From the NCBI GenBank assembly GCA_963281155.1, contig CAUJLY010000004.1:5580001-5644000 (forward strand): DNA of 64,000 nt. The letters run 5' to 3'. The notes beneath the pieces were generated by a model that saw only the letters and a list, made by a program, of their open reading frames with translations, did not search any database and was not told where the DNA came from. Of the stretch, positions 46,828 to 59,900 are shown one piece after another. Every line of letters starts with the position of its first letter. Positions within the stretch are counted from its first letter, which is position 1. Position numbers and translations under genes: made by a program. This DNA comes from Rhabditophanes sp. KR3021. Taxonomy: Eukaryota; Nematoda; Chromadorea; Rhabditida; Alloionematidae.

Positions 46828-49800
46828 TTAAAGTTTAGCCAGCATCATAAGTGCGCTTTTGGCAAGGGAAAAATCTTGTTCAGGATCAAAGAGACTAATC
46901 ATTCGAGCATTGAGACGAGTTGAAACACTTTTAGCTTTCTCAACATAGGCTACTGCATTAGATGGCAGATCAGAATTGATGAGAACATCGAACTCAACTC
47001 CAGTAGCAGTTTTATAGGACTCCTCAGTAACAACAAGAATTGGCAATTTGGAGAGATTAAATTCATGCAATGCATTGGCCTTCAAATCTCCAGGTTTATC
47101 GTTATTCAAAGCAAACGCATGTAATCCATTGTAAATCAAGAAGTCAGCCATGATATCAGTTTGTTGCTTTAGACTAACAAAGATTAAGATTCTTGGCAAT
47201 TTTGCATTAGGACCTTGCTTCTTCATGATAACATTCATTTCATTGCGGATGATTTCCAAAATAGTTTTATTTTTAAAACCATTTTCAACTTTGATTATAT
47301 CACTAACATTGACTCTTTCTTCCTTGGTCTTGCTGGTGATGGTAACGAAATTTTCTTTCAGTATTTCTAAAGCTAAAGCATTGACTTCTGGATTAAACTG
47401 CTCGGCAAAGATTCCATTGACTCTATATTCAGAGGGGCAACAGTCATACTCATTAATAATCTTCCGAATGATGTCAAAGAAGTTTCTGAGATACATATCA
47501 CCGGCATCATCAATAATAAGATACTTCAAGTTCGTCAAACTAATTTCTTGAGATTTCAAGAAATGATTGAGCCTTCCAGGAGTAATGCACAAAATATTGC
47601 ATCCACGTTTCAACTCTTCCACATTTTCCTTGTACATATATTGTCCAAAACCTTTAGCAATAGACAAAATAGGTATTAGATCATCATTTTATTTTGTTAT
47701 TTTTATATCATAATATTTAGTATCAAATTTAAAAAGACTGCGTACAGTAAGGATTATTCATCTTTCACCGCTTTTAAAATTATCTTCCAAAATATGAAAT
47801 AAAATTACCCTGTTATTCGTTGCCGTCGAGTACAATGAGCACATGTCACCTAAACTCTCAAAAATGTATGAAGTCTCTACATCCGTTGGTTACTTCGATG
47901 TGACATTCAAAGGAGGACTGTCAGCTAGATTGGCACAAATTTGGGAATGTTGTCTCATCATTGCCAACTCCTCTTCAACCAACTTGGATCAAGGAACAGT
48001 TGATGACGACTTGATCAGCATGCTCGATTGTAAATCAGTTGGATTGCTAGGGGAACATCTAACTCATTTACTTTGTGAGACGAGTGAAAATGATCGAATT
48101 GACGTGCCAAAAAATTGATCCAAGTCACGGATACTGCAGAGGAAACATTGCTAAAGCTAAAGAAATCAAGAATAAACTCGATCAACTCAAAGCCAACAAG
48201 GGAGACATTGCATGTTGCGTTTATTTTTTTTGGACTCTACTGCTCTTCATGGTGGGTGGAAATTAGAAGATGTTCTAGATGCCATTAATATGCTGGTGAA
48301 ACGAATTGCATGCCAGTAAGGATGAACGCACACAGAAATGCCTTCAACACTTCTCTCAAATTAGGATTTGTCTTTGACAAGAAGCAAAGATTCCTCAACA
48401 AACTTGTCACTGCAGGAAAGAAGTTGGTTGTTGTCAAAAAAGATCGCTGAAGACATCGAAGCAATTCTCATCAACGGTCTTCGTAGTCAACTCACCAACT
48501 GCGACTCTGGAAAGCCATCATTAGATTTTGTATTGGCTATGAACCCTCAAGTAAACTCGCAAGTTGCCCAATTAATTCTCAAGGACTTCTCAGAATGCGA
48601 AGAGCACATTATGAACTATTGACATATTTTTGTGTTTTAATAAAATTTCTAATAATTACCTTTAGCAATAGAAACGCTAGTTCCTTTAGTAAACTCTAAG
48701 GCAATATCACAAATTTCGAGAAGAGACTCGCGCGTGGGAGTTAGAATAACTGCAATCGGTTGATTAGACTCATGAACAAACCCGCCTTCAAGTATTTTGT
48801 CGATAATTGGTAAGAGGAAAGAACAATTTTTAGTTGTCTTGTCTACAATCTCAACTTTAAAATCTTTTTGAGCGCACAGGACAGGCATGATGTTAGACTG
48901 CATCAATGCGGGCTCGGGGTATGATGAGTCCCTGATACGTTTTTGAAGTATAGGATTGAATCCACAACTTTCCAAATTTCCATAAACTTCAATTTCTCCT
49001 TCAATCACTGTGCCGTGAACTTCTTTTTCCATACTTTTTGAGTTTTCACTGAACTTAGACTCTTGAGTAAAAGCAGGATGAGTTGGAGGAAGAAGATCGT
49101 GTGCTACATTACTTTCAATATATTGGGGTTCCTGTCTCGGAATAAGTGTATCTGGTTCGGAATATCTGGCATCGTTCGTTTCAGTAGGAACAGTTTGCCC
49201 ATTAGTTTGATGACTCGAGAAATTTTGGCTATTGTTTTGAGAAAGTTGAGTGGAAGATGTCATTTGAACTGGAGGTACACAATGAGATGCAACTGGAGAT
49301 ACAAATTGGGATGTAGCTGGAGATATGAACTGAGATGCACCCGGAGAAGCATTATAAGGTGCTGGAGCAGAATTAAATTCATTTGGTGGATGGAAAGCAT
49401 TTGAGTTTGATTGGTCATTGTAATTTCTATGAATACTTGAATCACTAAAATTTCTTTCATGACGATTTCCATACATTTCAGCTTGTGCCTGCTGTAAAAA
49501 TAATTTGTCCTGACATTCTTCACCATTGCATTGGTTTCGTGAAGAGGATCTGTTGTTGTGATACTTCTGCGTTGATGTCCTTAATCCATCATAATCATGT
49601 CCCTTGTAACCTTGATTGTGTCTTGGTTGGTCATCAATGTGAATGATATTGCTATTCAAAGAGTGATTGTCATAAGAATGAACAGTTTCAAACTCCTTTG
49701 CTTGATTTGGATTGACTTGATTGAAATTGGCTTGACTTGCATTGACTTGATTATTGTTGGTTTGATGGGCATTGCCTTGGTTGGTGTTGGAATACAACGG

Positions 49801-50478
49801 GGCTGAATTTTGATAACTGTCACTAATACTTCTCTTGTCGTCATTAACAGATTCTGTTTCATGAAAATCAGAGTACTCAACCGGGGAATTGTTTTGGAAC
49901 ATTGAAAATGGTTCCTTAACTTCGACTTTTGGAACAAACGGCTTGATACTGTCCAAGGAAGCAATGTCTTTGAATGAGAACTCATCATTTGAATTTTCAG
50001 CATGTCTCAAGTCGTTTGCATCACCATAATGCTCGACAAAACCACCTCTTGCATTGTAAGCCAATCTTACGTCATCTCGAGTTGTTTCGCCACCGCATCC
50101 ATAACAAGAATCTTCATCCAATTCACCACCACCATTGACTGTATGAGCATTTACAATTCCAAAAGATCCACCAGAAGCATTCGATTTAGGATAAACCGCT
50201 GGAGCATATGTGTCATGTTGACTATCAAATCCACCTCTTCCACCTTCGTAATGATTTTGGTCCAAGCCACCTCTACCAGAATCGTACTGATTGCCTTGAT
50301 TGTTGTTATAGCATTCATTGTCGTTTCTTTGAGGGTACTTTTTGCAGTCTCTGTCGTAATCGCTCCTACCACTACGTCTATCATTCAGATAATTTTGATT
50401 TTGGCGATCATATCGTTGATTTGAAGAGCGGTTGAAGCCTTGTTGTTGAGAGTATTGCTGAGACGGGAAATAAGACAT
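46828..50478 (-). CDS. Vasa/DDX-like DEAD-box protein with all catalytic motifs degenerate
   Basis: Two exons, 50478-48660 and 47651-46828, phase 1 junction, 880 residues. The N-terminal 430 residues are Asn/Gln/Ser-rich with GRGG repeats and one CYGC, like germ-granule helicases of the Vasa/GLH type. The two RecA-like lobes keep the fold (ILTPTRE = motif Ia, CITPGRL = Ib, ISLFDPEQD near the end). But motif I lacks GxGKT, motif II is IDDAGD instead of DEAD, motif III SAT is absent, motif V is TATGVE, and the HRIGRTGR of motif VI is replaced by VEKAKSVSTR. The frame is open throughout, so it is probably a retained non-catalytic scaffold. The single intron (47652-48659, 1,008 bp) is flanked by 15-bp direct repeats and contains a decayed gene. 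Confidence 0.8.
47650..47664. repeat. 15-bp direct repeat, left copy (target-site-duplication-like)
   Basis: ACCTTTAGCAATAGA, identical to 48658-48672. On the host (minus) strand it reads TCTATTGCTAAAG|GT and supplies the AG acceptor of the helicase intron. Confidence 0.85.
47665..48657 (+). pseudogene. Decayed gene copy inserted in the DEAD-box gene intron
   Basis: Antisense to the host. From about 47810 to the stop at 48622 the plus strand keeps protein-like sequence in successive frames: VSTSVGYFDVTFKGG, then KAKEIKNKLDQLKANKGD, then GGWKLEDVLDAINMLVK, then NGLRSQLTNCDSGKPSLDF and SQVAQLILKDFSECEEH. At least three frameshifts separate them. No retained intron is obvious and AATAAA lies about 15 bp before the right direct repeat, so a retrocopy that has lost its poly(A) is possible. 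The parent protein was not recognised. Confidence 0.65.
48658..48672. repeat. 15-bp direct repeat, right copy (target-site-duplication-like)
   Basis: ACCTTTAGCAATAGA, identical to 47650-47664. On the host strand it supplies AAAG|GT, the donor of the helicase intron. Confidence 0.85.
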
Positions 50479-50770
50479 ATTTATTAATAGCTAACAAATG
50501 GAGAGAGACTATTCGTGAAGTAAATGGTGTAAGTGATTTGCCTTGATATCAAAGTATCTTTTAATATTCAAATTATATAATGAACAAGTGTCATTTTTAA
50601 AAGAACACCTATCCATACGCAACAAACTAAAATACAACACACTATTTATATAATATGCAAATAAAAAGATAATCAGAAAGGTTTAGTAAAATGTGTTATA
50701 TGTATGTAATTACTTCCGCTACAGCAATCCAATGTATCCAGGATACAATTTGTGGTTCTGTAATAAGAGA

Positions 50771-51741
50771 TTACATATTATGTTGGGAAAAAATATTGTA
50801 GGGTTGCATTTGTTGAGTATCATTATGAGAGTTATTAAATTGAATAGTTGTGTTATTTGAATACGAAGAATTCACAACTGGGTAACAGGAAGGATTGTAG
50901 TAAGGACCATTTTGAAAAAATTTCATTGGCACAAATTGACTACCATTTTCATGAGTATCATCACTTGGGGGTGATACATAATCAAGATCATTAATTGTCT
51001 GATAAAAAGATGGTGAGTAAAAGGGAAATTCGGAGATTGGATCTTGAATATTGAAAAGCCTTCTCCTCATAGTTGTTTTTTCCCGAGCTCTAAAAATAGA
51101 TTGAACAATTATATTTTGAAATGATTAAATTATGTTTCTTACCTTCGATTCTTGAACCAAACAGAGATGCGGTCCACTGGAATATTTGTCAAATAGCAAA
51201 TTTTTCTTTTTGCGTCGTGGTCAGGGTATTTTGCATGCTCGAACATTTTTTCCAAAATATTAACCTGCTTAGGAGAATATGTTACTCTTTTTTTTCGTTG
51301 TTGTCGAAGAAGAACAGAGGTCCGACTAAAAATGACGATATTAATATCAACATATGTACATTATCGTCCTTACAATTTTGGGTGGGTTAGGAAGTTATGA
51401 TTAATATCACAATAAACAGTTTCTATTGGTCGATTCATTTCTAATGGTCTACTCATTTCCATTGTACTAATAATTTCATCTGGACGATTCATCTCAATTG
51501 ACCGATTCATTTCATCTGGACGATTCATTTCAATTGATCGATTCATTTCAACTGGACAAATCATTTCTACTAGACGACTCATTTCAACTGGACGACTCAT
51601 TTCAACCGGACGATTCAGCTTAGCTGGACGAATTAGTCCTGATGGGCAACTCATTCTTCTTCCTTTTAAAAAGGTGGAAGATGAATCCCATTGCTTATAA
51701 TGGAAACTTGGATTTGAATGGCTTCTGAATTCAACAGGCAT
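50771..51741 (-). CDS. Divergent K50 paired-like homeobox protein with hexapeptide repeats
   Basis: Three exons, 51741-51374, 51325-51143 and 51089-50771, phase-consistent, 289 residues. The homeodomain, at about 131-190, runs from RKKRVTYSPKQVNILEKMF to DRISVWFKNRRAREK. Position 50 is Lys as in the two OTX-class genes at the left of the window, and the intron again splits the RRA codon at the end of the homeodomain in phase 2. Helices 1 and 2 are strongly diverged (KYPDHDAKRKICYLTN). N-terminal to it lie about eleven consecutive six-residue units of the form NRPVEM. The C-terminus is Tyr/Asn-rich. It may be a fast-evolving OTX-class paralogue. The ATG at 51741 is the first in frame. Confidence 0.8.
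51420..51617. repeat. 18-bp coding minisatellite in the homeobox gene
   Basis: Roughly eleven imperfect 18-bp units (consensus on the plus strand CATTTCAACTGGACGATT), all in frame, encoding the NRPVEM-type repeat. Confidence 0.85.
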
Positions 51742-53912
51742 TCTCAAAAGAAATGTATTTAATAGACTTTAAAAGCAAAATATTTTAGACAGTAGTTAAA
51801 ATATCAAATAAAATTATGAAACTACATATAATTTTACGTTAGTGCCTATTTAATTTATTAATACTAAAGTAGCTCTCACTGGATAGCATTTGAACACAAT
51901 GATAATATTTTAATAAAAAGATTAACTTTGTTGTTGAATTGCATATATCCTAAAGAGTTCATAAATTAAATGTTATGCACAACTTCCAAACAAGACAATA
52001 ACTTAATAAGCTAAAGATTACAAGGTTTGTGTATTTAAATAGATTTGTAGTAAGAACTATTTCGTTGAAGTTTTTAAATGATATTGTAATTAATGACTTT
52101 CTTATAAATATTAAAGCGATAGAATACTTTCAATTGCAAAATTTAACGGAGAAATTAAAAATACTCATGTATCTTGATTAATCTGCATCTTAATGAACAA
52201 ATAACAATAGTAACTTATTATCTACATTTGAATTTCAAAATAAACTGGACTGAAATTTCACCTTTTTGAGATATGAAAACAAAAAACTTTATATATGCAA
52301 AAAATCACAAAAAGTATTATTGCTTATGTCACTACCGAGCCGGAAACTATAATCATAAACCAAATTGTTGGAGATTTATTATAAATTTTACTCTTGGTCT
52401 TATTATCAAAAAAGACAGAACCATTTAATCACTAACACTTCCTTTCTGTTGATAATTAATACGTCAATGACAGAATTATTTTAAGAATTCAGAGAGCTAC
52501 AAAAATGACGTTCATGAACAATAAATACCTTATTCCGTTAAATGTAATTTAATTTATAACATACATTAATTGAAAGTTACTAATTTATCTTTTATGCATC
52601 AAAGGATTAAGGCTTTTATTGTTGGCACACCATTTTTTATAAGTATTTGAGAATGTTATAAATGATTGTTTGTTGAGATCATTAACAATTATTATTTTAA
52701 ATTCATTTTAATTATTTAAGGAAATTGACATACATAGCTTAACATTAATTATATATTTGTTAACAAACTGTGTGATTTAATTTTTGTAGCAGCCCTTATT
52801 TTCTTCTGGAATGAATGATTTTAACTACGGTTGATGGGCTTCAAAAAATGGAAAAGATTAGTCGGCAAAATTCAGAACCCCTCGAGAAGCTTTTGCTTCT
52901 GTAATTTAGAAAAATAACAGCTCATAATTGACATGCAGGAAAGAGGATAAACATCACCTCGTAGCCAGTTCGATATTTTAACGGAAATATATGCTTTTAG
53001 ATACGCTGAAAAAAATAATCTAACATTAATATAGATATAAAATATAGTATAAACCTAAGAAAACACTAGTAGTGACTTACTAACAGTAAGATAGGGCATT
53101 CCAACGACTTCACCATATTTTGTCTTTACTGAAACTTTTTTAATTCTTTTTGATCAACCCATGATGAAAAAGACAACAATACATTGTTTTATTTGTCTGT
53201 TTATTCTCCAACAATTGATCAAAATTAGAATACTTATATTTTAAACAGCCACAATTTTATTTAATATACATAAAAGATATTTTCGTTTTGCAAAAATATT
53301 CAAATTATCACTCTTTTATTAATCAAATTATTCTTGTAACAATATCCAAATTACAATTTTTAATCAATCAAATACATTTTGTCGCACAAAATTTAAAACA
53401 AGTGCTGACAATAGATTTAAAATGGAGAACATTAAAATCCAAATTAATGAAAGCATCTATTGTAAGGAATGGATTTCTTAAATTAAGATTGTTCATAATT
53501 AATCTTTATTATACTCAAATTGAGTCAAATGTCTTTCAAATATTACACATAATTAGTTTACAGCATCGTATTATAAAGTTGATCAATGATACCAAAGTTT
53601 TAAATGCTTTAATCCACTAAATTTTGTTCAAAGTTGTCATGACATCAATTCATACTCAAACAGGCAATGTCATAATTGATCTTGAGGAACAATCAAAAAG
53701 GACAGTATATAAAAAGGTAAATTAACTGTGTTTATTTTTTACCATAATTATTTTATTTACAGGGATGAATATTCAATGATTGGTTTTGAATTTGCACTTA
53801 TTTTATTAATAGTTGCTATTGTTCTATTCGTGACAGGTAGTTTATTAAATGTTTTATGAACAGCATGAATTAATATGCATATTTAAAAATCATTTATATC
53901 AAAGAAAAACAA
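51742..53912. other. Intergenic region with possible gene remnants
   Basis: About 2.2 kb with no model I can support. On the minus strand near 52790-53170 there are short frames (KTKYGEVVGMPYLT, then AYLKAYISVKISNWLRG) bordered by splice-like signals but with stops between them. On the plus strand 53639-53716 could be a small first exon, but the membrane-segment frame at 53763 onward does not join in phase. The rest is plain AT-rich sequence. Confidence 0.4.
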
Positions 53913-56900
53913 TTACCCGTAAATCCATGAAACGGGCACCCATTGACTAGTAGAATTCAATTTCTCCAAGATAACTTCAAGTTGTTTGATCGTTTCGTCG
54001 ATGTCATTGTTGTAAATTACATAATCAAAAAGATGACCAAATGCTTGACGTAAAATTTCACTCTCCTTTAGTAGTCTTTCTAGACTGCCATCTGGGTCCT
54101 GTAGACCTTGCAAATCGGGTGCTGCAATAAATACGACAAACGGCGAATACTCTGCAGTCCTGAGAACTTTCAAAGCTTGCGGTTCAACATCTAATATCGC
54201 AATCTTACCAGATCTGTGAATAGATCTAATCGTTTCAAGTTTTGTCCCATACATGCATTCTTCATGCGTTCCATATTCTAAATATTCATTATTCTGAATA
54301 TCTGTTAACATTGCATCATTTGAAACAAAAAAATAATGCTTGCCATCTATTTCATCCTTCCTACCTTGACGACTTGAATGTGAACTGAAAAGAAACATTA
54401 ATGCAAATTACAAAAAAATTTAAATCGACGTTTTGACTTATTTAAGTTTAATATTTTTTGAATCCACTTTTTTACTTATTTTAAGTGGTAAAAAATTACC
54501 TTTCCTTAGTTTCTTCTGCTTTTGGTATTCTGTTAGTATGTGGCTTAGGATATGCAAACTGGTTCGGATATTTATGAATTAATGTATTTTTAATGCTAAA
54601 ATGGATAAAGTATATAAATTAATTAAATCTTAACTTACTGTCTTCGGCCTACACCGTGGGCACCGAGTAATACTAATGTTTTTCTTTTAAATGTGTGTAT
54701 TGCAACAACTTCTTCGTACGTTACTAAATCTAACTGTTCAAATATATTTGAATGTTTACGAAGATACTTTGTTGTGTAATATTTTTTCTTTTTGTTAAAC
54801 CACATGCAATTTGAATTATCTTTTGCTCTTTCCATTGCCATACAAGCTGTCCTCCATTCTTGAAGTTCCGGAGATGGAATTAATCCTGCCACAGTGATGG
54901 AACTCACTGAACTTCCTTGTTGGTTTAATTGTTGATGAGATGAATTTGGTAAGAAGGATGTTGGAACAAATGTTGAGGGGGAATTTAATGATGAGGGATA
55001 CAATTGACCGATGGCAGGAAACGAGTTGATAAATCTAGATTGCCACCAATTGTGATCATCTTTTGATATGACTTGTAAAATGTCACCAGTTTTAAACGGA
55101 ACACCTAAATTCGGGCATGGGAGTAAATCATCCTGTTTGGGATCGTAATCAAATTGAGCTCTAACAAAAATTTCACATGCAGGAGGAGCACTTCTATATG
55201 AAGGCACAATTTTAAAAGTAACTGTCCCTTTTATATCTCGAAGCATTTTCTGCAAATTGTCCACTGTCTGATTTTGGACACTGATTCCATTAATTTCTCG
55301 TATTTCATCACTAACGTGTAATGTCCCTGAAAATTGACAATTAAAAAGTGAATCAAAAGCATATAAATATGTGTAAAGACAATATTTAATGATTATCGAA
55401 TTGAAAACTCACCATTTCTATGTATTAATCCATTGTACATAATCCTTGCAACTAAGCATCTGCTGTCTTCTGTAATTTTTAGAGTAATTCCCATGGGTTC
55501 CTCTGCTTCTTTTTGAAACTGAATTATTCTAACTCTACTCACTAAGTCTGAAATTAAGTCTATGTCTTCATTCTCGCCATATGGTCGATATGGTTTATTT
55601 TGGTCGAAAGATTGTGTCATATTAGCACTACCTTCTAGATTATAATTTGATGTTGATGGTTGCACATTTTGCTGAGCCATTCTCGGTAATGATTGGGTAG
55701 CATTAGAGCTAGTACTTGGCAAATATCCATTTCCATTTCCTAAATGAGCCAGAGGAGTAGGCACCATTCCTTTAGATGCTAGGTATGATGAGTTCATTTC
55801 CGCAGTATTACTACTGGTTCCTGGTAAAGTATGATGCAATTTTTTAAGTTTATCTATCACTTCGCTTTGCAGTTTATCCTCAGGTTGCGTCAAAATATCC
55901 CCATTGTCAATGTTTGGGCTTGAGTAAATTTCTTGCAATATGATATCTTGAGTTTAAAATAAGTATTGTATTGTATATTAAAGTGTAAATTTTAAGTAAG
56001 CTATATGCCAAGGGTTTTTTCAAAAGAACATTTTTTGAATTTTGCGTAATATTTACTTTCAAATTTGTTGTTGTTATGTATGTATTTATATTCTTATTTA
56101 ACTTGTAACGTCTACTAATTGTTGTCTCTTTATTTTAGTTGTCCATTCACTCAACTGGAGTTAACCTCTGGGGAAAGGGAGGTCAAAAGCGACGTAAAGA
56201 AAAGTCCCAAAAGAAGTAAAGAGGAAATGGCTGTGACTTTTGGTAGGAGACAATTGTCATATGAAGCTACTGGAAAAAGCACCGATAGTTGAGGAAGAAA
56301 GGGAGTTTCGCAAGCTAAAGGTAGGTTAACTATTTTTAATAAAAACAAATTGCTTTGATTCAAAGCCACCCATCACAATAACCAACACGTTCCTTTGGTT
56401 CGGTTCAAAAAGCGGATGACTCATGTTTGACTGAGAAAGAGAAGTTCCTTAAAAGAAGTCACCTACAAATTGAAGAACACACGGATGATATCAAGTAAGA
56501 GGTGTCAGTTTGATATAGACATGAATACATTAGAGCGTGATCTCACAGATACGAGACACTACCGAAGCTCTCTATAAAACAACATACTATAAAATCTTCA
56601 CACCCCTGCTCAGAGCTTAAAATATGATTATATAAAAACATACCTAAAGATAAATAATATTCATCAGAAGAATTACTTAAACATTCCCAATATGATGTCT
56701 TTTGTGAACATAGTCAAATATATTTAATTCAATGGCATCTAAGAGATTATCATCTAATTAATCAAATAACTTAGTTTCAAGAACAAAAAATCGTCACTAT
56801 GATGGGTTCAGACTCCAAAAAATGACATCTTATAGACTAAATAGTATATAAGGAAATATTTTTTAGTAATTTTTCTGTGTGCTTTGGTAAATTCAAATCT

Positions 56901-59900
56901 ATCATTTTTAGTAATACTACTAAATAGCAGAATTTCTCCAATAATTAGAGTGGTACAATTTTAATGGGAGTTACGATTCAATTCAATCGCTCACAAATTA
57001 CGATGTGTTTATGCATTTGTAACGTGGAGTTTATTTCAGTGGAAAGATCAAGCACTAGATCAAGAATTGTGATCACGGTAAATGCACCATGAATGACGGT
57101 TAATCACGTCAATGCATGTGCTGTCGCTGAGATCTTAACTAAAGGATGTTTGAACTTAAAATGGCTAGTGACAATTAGTTCTGATAAAAATATCTTGATT
57201 CCTGTTTAATTATAATAAATATTTTGATTCTCTTGTAATTTACCTTGGGCATTCAATAGGGCTTGTAAGTGTGTATTTGCAAATAATTGCTTCAGTTCAG
57301 ATGCTTCAGGTGAGGGCGCAACTAACAAGTCTAATGTGTTTTTTAATGTTTGAAATAGTTGAAATGCATCATGGTTTGAAGTATGGGGTTGTAAGTTTTG
57401 TTTTCCAATTTTGTCATACAACTAAAATTAGCAAAAGATTAATAATAAGTTTATAAATTATTATGTTTTGAAAAAAAGTTTTGTTAACCTATGATTTGTA
57501 TAGGAGAAGAGGATATTTTTCTTTGATTGTCAGTAGCATATTCTTCAATATCTTGACGACTAATTCTATCTTCCAGATGGGAAACACTAGAAGATAACTT
57601 TCTGGTTGATTCGTCTGTAAGAGATTGTGTCTGGTTAGGATCCAAACAATTTTCTAAATCGTCTCTGCTGGACATTTCAATCATGAGATTAAATACTGCC
57701 GGATTACCAGTGTAACTATGTTCAAACATTCTTTTGGTGTATTTTAAGGAATTGTTTCTTTCAAATACTGTAGCTCTATGGATACGTCGCTGAAGCAAGG
57801 CCAAATCCACTTGCTCATGACAACATAACCCACGATCAGTAAAAGCCCCAACACACATAACGCATATTATGAATGTAAAGAATGAACCAATAAGTGATAT
57901 CAAAAGAAGATTTTGATACATGATAGAATCAACCATTTTTAAGAATAGTAAAATATTGTGCCAGTTGAATAAATGTTATCTTTAAATAAAACAACTATCA
58001 ACACATATTACTTTTGATAAAATAACTTTAAATTAAAGACCCTTCAATATTTTGTCTGTAATTGATTCAGTTATTTAAAATAGCCAAACCTAATATCAAT
58101 TAGAAAAGTTTCTCCTACTTTAATATGATATAAATTATGATTGACCAGCTGTGAATGTGATGAATGAAGATGGATGTAATGAAAGGAATACTATGTAAAA
58201 TACACTTTATGAAATCTACTATTTAAAATATCTAAAAAATATCCTCAATTGATAAAGTTAAATTAAAAATGTCAAACATCAAGTAGAAATAAGCTCTCAG
58301 TATTATATATTTTTTAAGGGAAAGAAGAGCAAAAATAATAACAGTAAAATAATTATTGGGCCAAAAGTTCAGTGCTGAAATGATAGTTAATTTTTAAGCC
58401 CAGTTAATATTAAGCCGATTTGTAATTAGACAAAATGAAGTTAGGGAAGAGGAATGGATAATTAATTATATTACAAATGTTTCAAGTGGCTTTTTGATTA
58501 AATGTTTTTTAATAGAGAGAAGCTAAGTCGTTACTATTTTATTAAAATATTTTCGAATAACCACTAATATTAATCAAAGTATTTTATTGTGGGAGTTTAG
58601 AACAAAATAATATTTTGATACGGTTGAAAAAAATGAAATTTTAAAATGATTGAGTAAATGTGTTTTGAATAGACATTTAGGAAGCAATTTGCCAAATTAA
58701 GCGTGTAATCCGCAAATTAAGATGATGTAGAATGCTTTATTGTAGTTGTAGTGTATGTGAGGATGGATATATGAGGCAATATATTTAAGTCAAATGAACA
58801 ATCTTTAACCCTATTTATCTAATAAACAGAATAAAAGAAATAAAGATTACGTTGATTAGAAATTTAAAAAGTTATTGATGAGTAGAGAGTAGAGTCTATT
58901 GATAAAATAAAATATTACACTTGATAGATAGGCAAAGCCTAAACTGTTTAAATCGAAAGTTTTTTGATGAAAATTGTAGGAAATTGATGTAATTTTATAT
59001 GTGCAAAAAATGCTTGTGATCTAGCTTATTTGTTTTTTTAAGGCAATTTAAATTTTAAATATGTATTGTTGAAAATAAATTCAATCTAAAATATAAATTG
59101 ATAAATTTCATACAAATTGTAATTCTTTTTTATAAAGAAATAAACATCTGCTAGGGATATTTATTTATATACCCTATTTTTTATTAATTGGGGCAGAAAA
59201 ACTAAAACAGCACATTAAGTAAGATCATTAAGAGGTACTTAATTAATCATGTTATAGCTTTCAAAAAAATGAGCTGCACATCTTTAATAGTAGATTTGTA
59301 CAATAAATTACTTAATAGTATTTGAGTTATATAAATAAATTTTGAAGACAACAAACCTTTTTCTTTATGTGAATTTTCATTGTGGAATTAGGAATAACAA
59401 TTGTTCTAACACTTGTTGGTGGAGAAGGAAACGATTCTAACGATGAAGTATCTATTAAATCAAGTTTTAGTTGCCTTCCAGCTGAAGTGTCTCTATTTTT
59501 CCTTGTTTTTCCAAGATTTTCTTGAATTGGATTTTTGGATGACTCCGATGTTTGTGAATCATTTTTAACATCTTCTTCCTTATTTCTTTTATCATCTGGC
59601 AATGAAAAAGAAACAGACCTCCTAATTTTCCTAGTTGATTCAAAGGCAGATTTATCAGAAGGAATCAGAGAAGTTTTCAAGTTTGAACTTCTCATGCTGG
59701 TGGCAGAAACAGCTTTAGGAAGAATATAAAGGTACACTAATTCAATAATATCATTTGATATATTAAATATTATTTATAATTGCTAAACAAATAAATGGCT
59801 TTAGAACTATTTTAAAGTACAAGCTTATAAATCCCAATAATATGAATATTAAATCGAATTAGATATTAAATTGGATATAAAATTGGATGTCGAATTAGAT

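Noticed and set aside
52790..53170. Minus-strand exon-like fragments resembling an enzyme N-terminus
   Set aside because: The pieces are in different frames with stops between them, and too short to name a family.
53288..53620. Plus-strand open frame of about 110 codons
   Set aside because: It has no ATG at its start, an Ile/Leu/Lys composition driven by AT content, and no partner exon; about one frame of this length is expected by chance in the window.
53639..53870. Possible two-exon small membrane protein (MTSIHTQTG... then IGFEFALILLIVAIVLF)
   Set aside because: The only donor/acceptor pair joins the exons out of phase and gives an immediate TGA, so no model could be supported.
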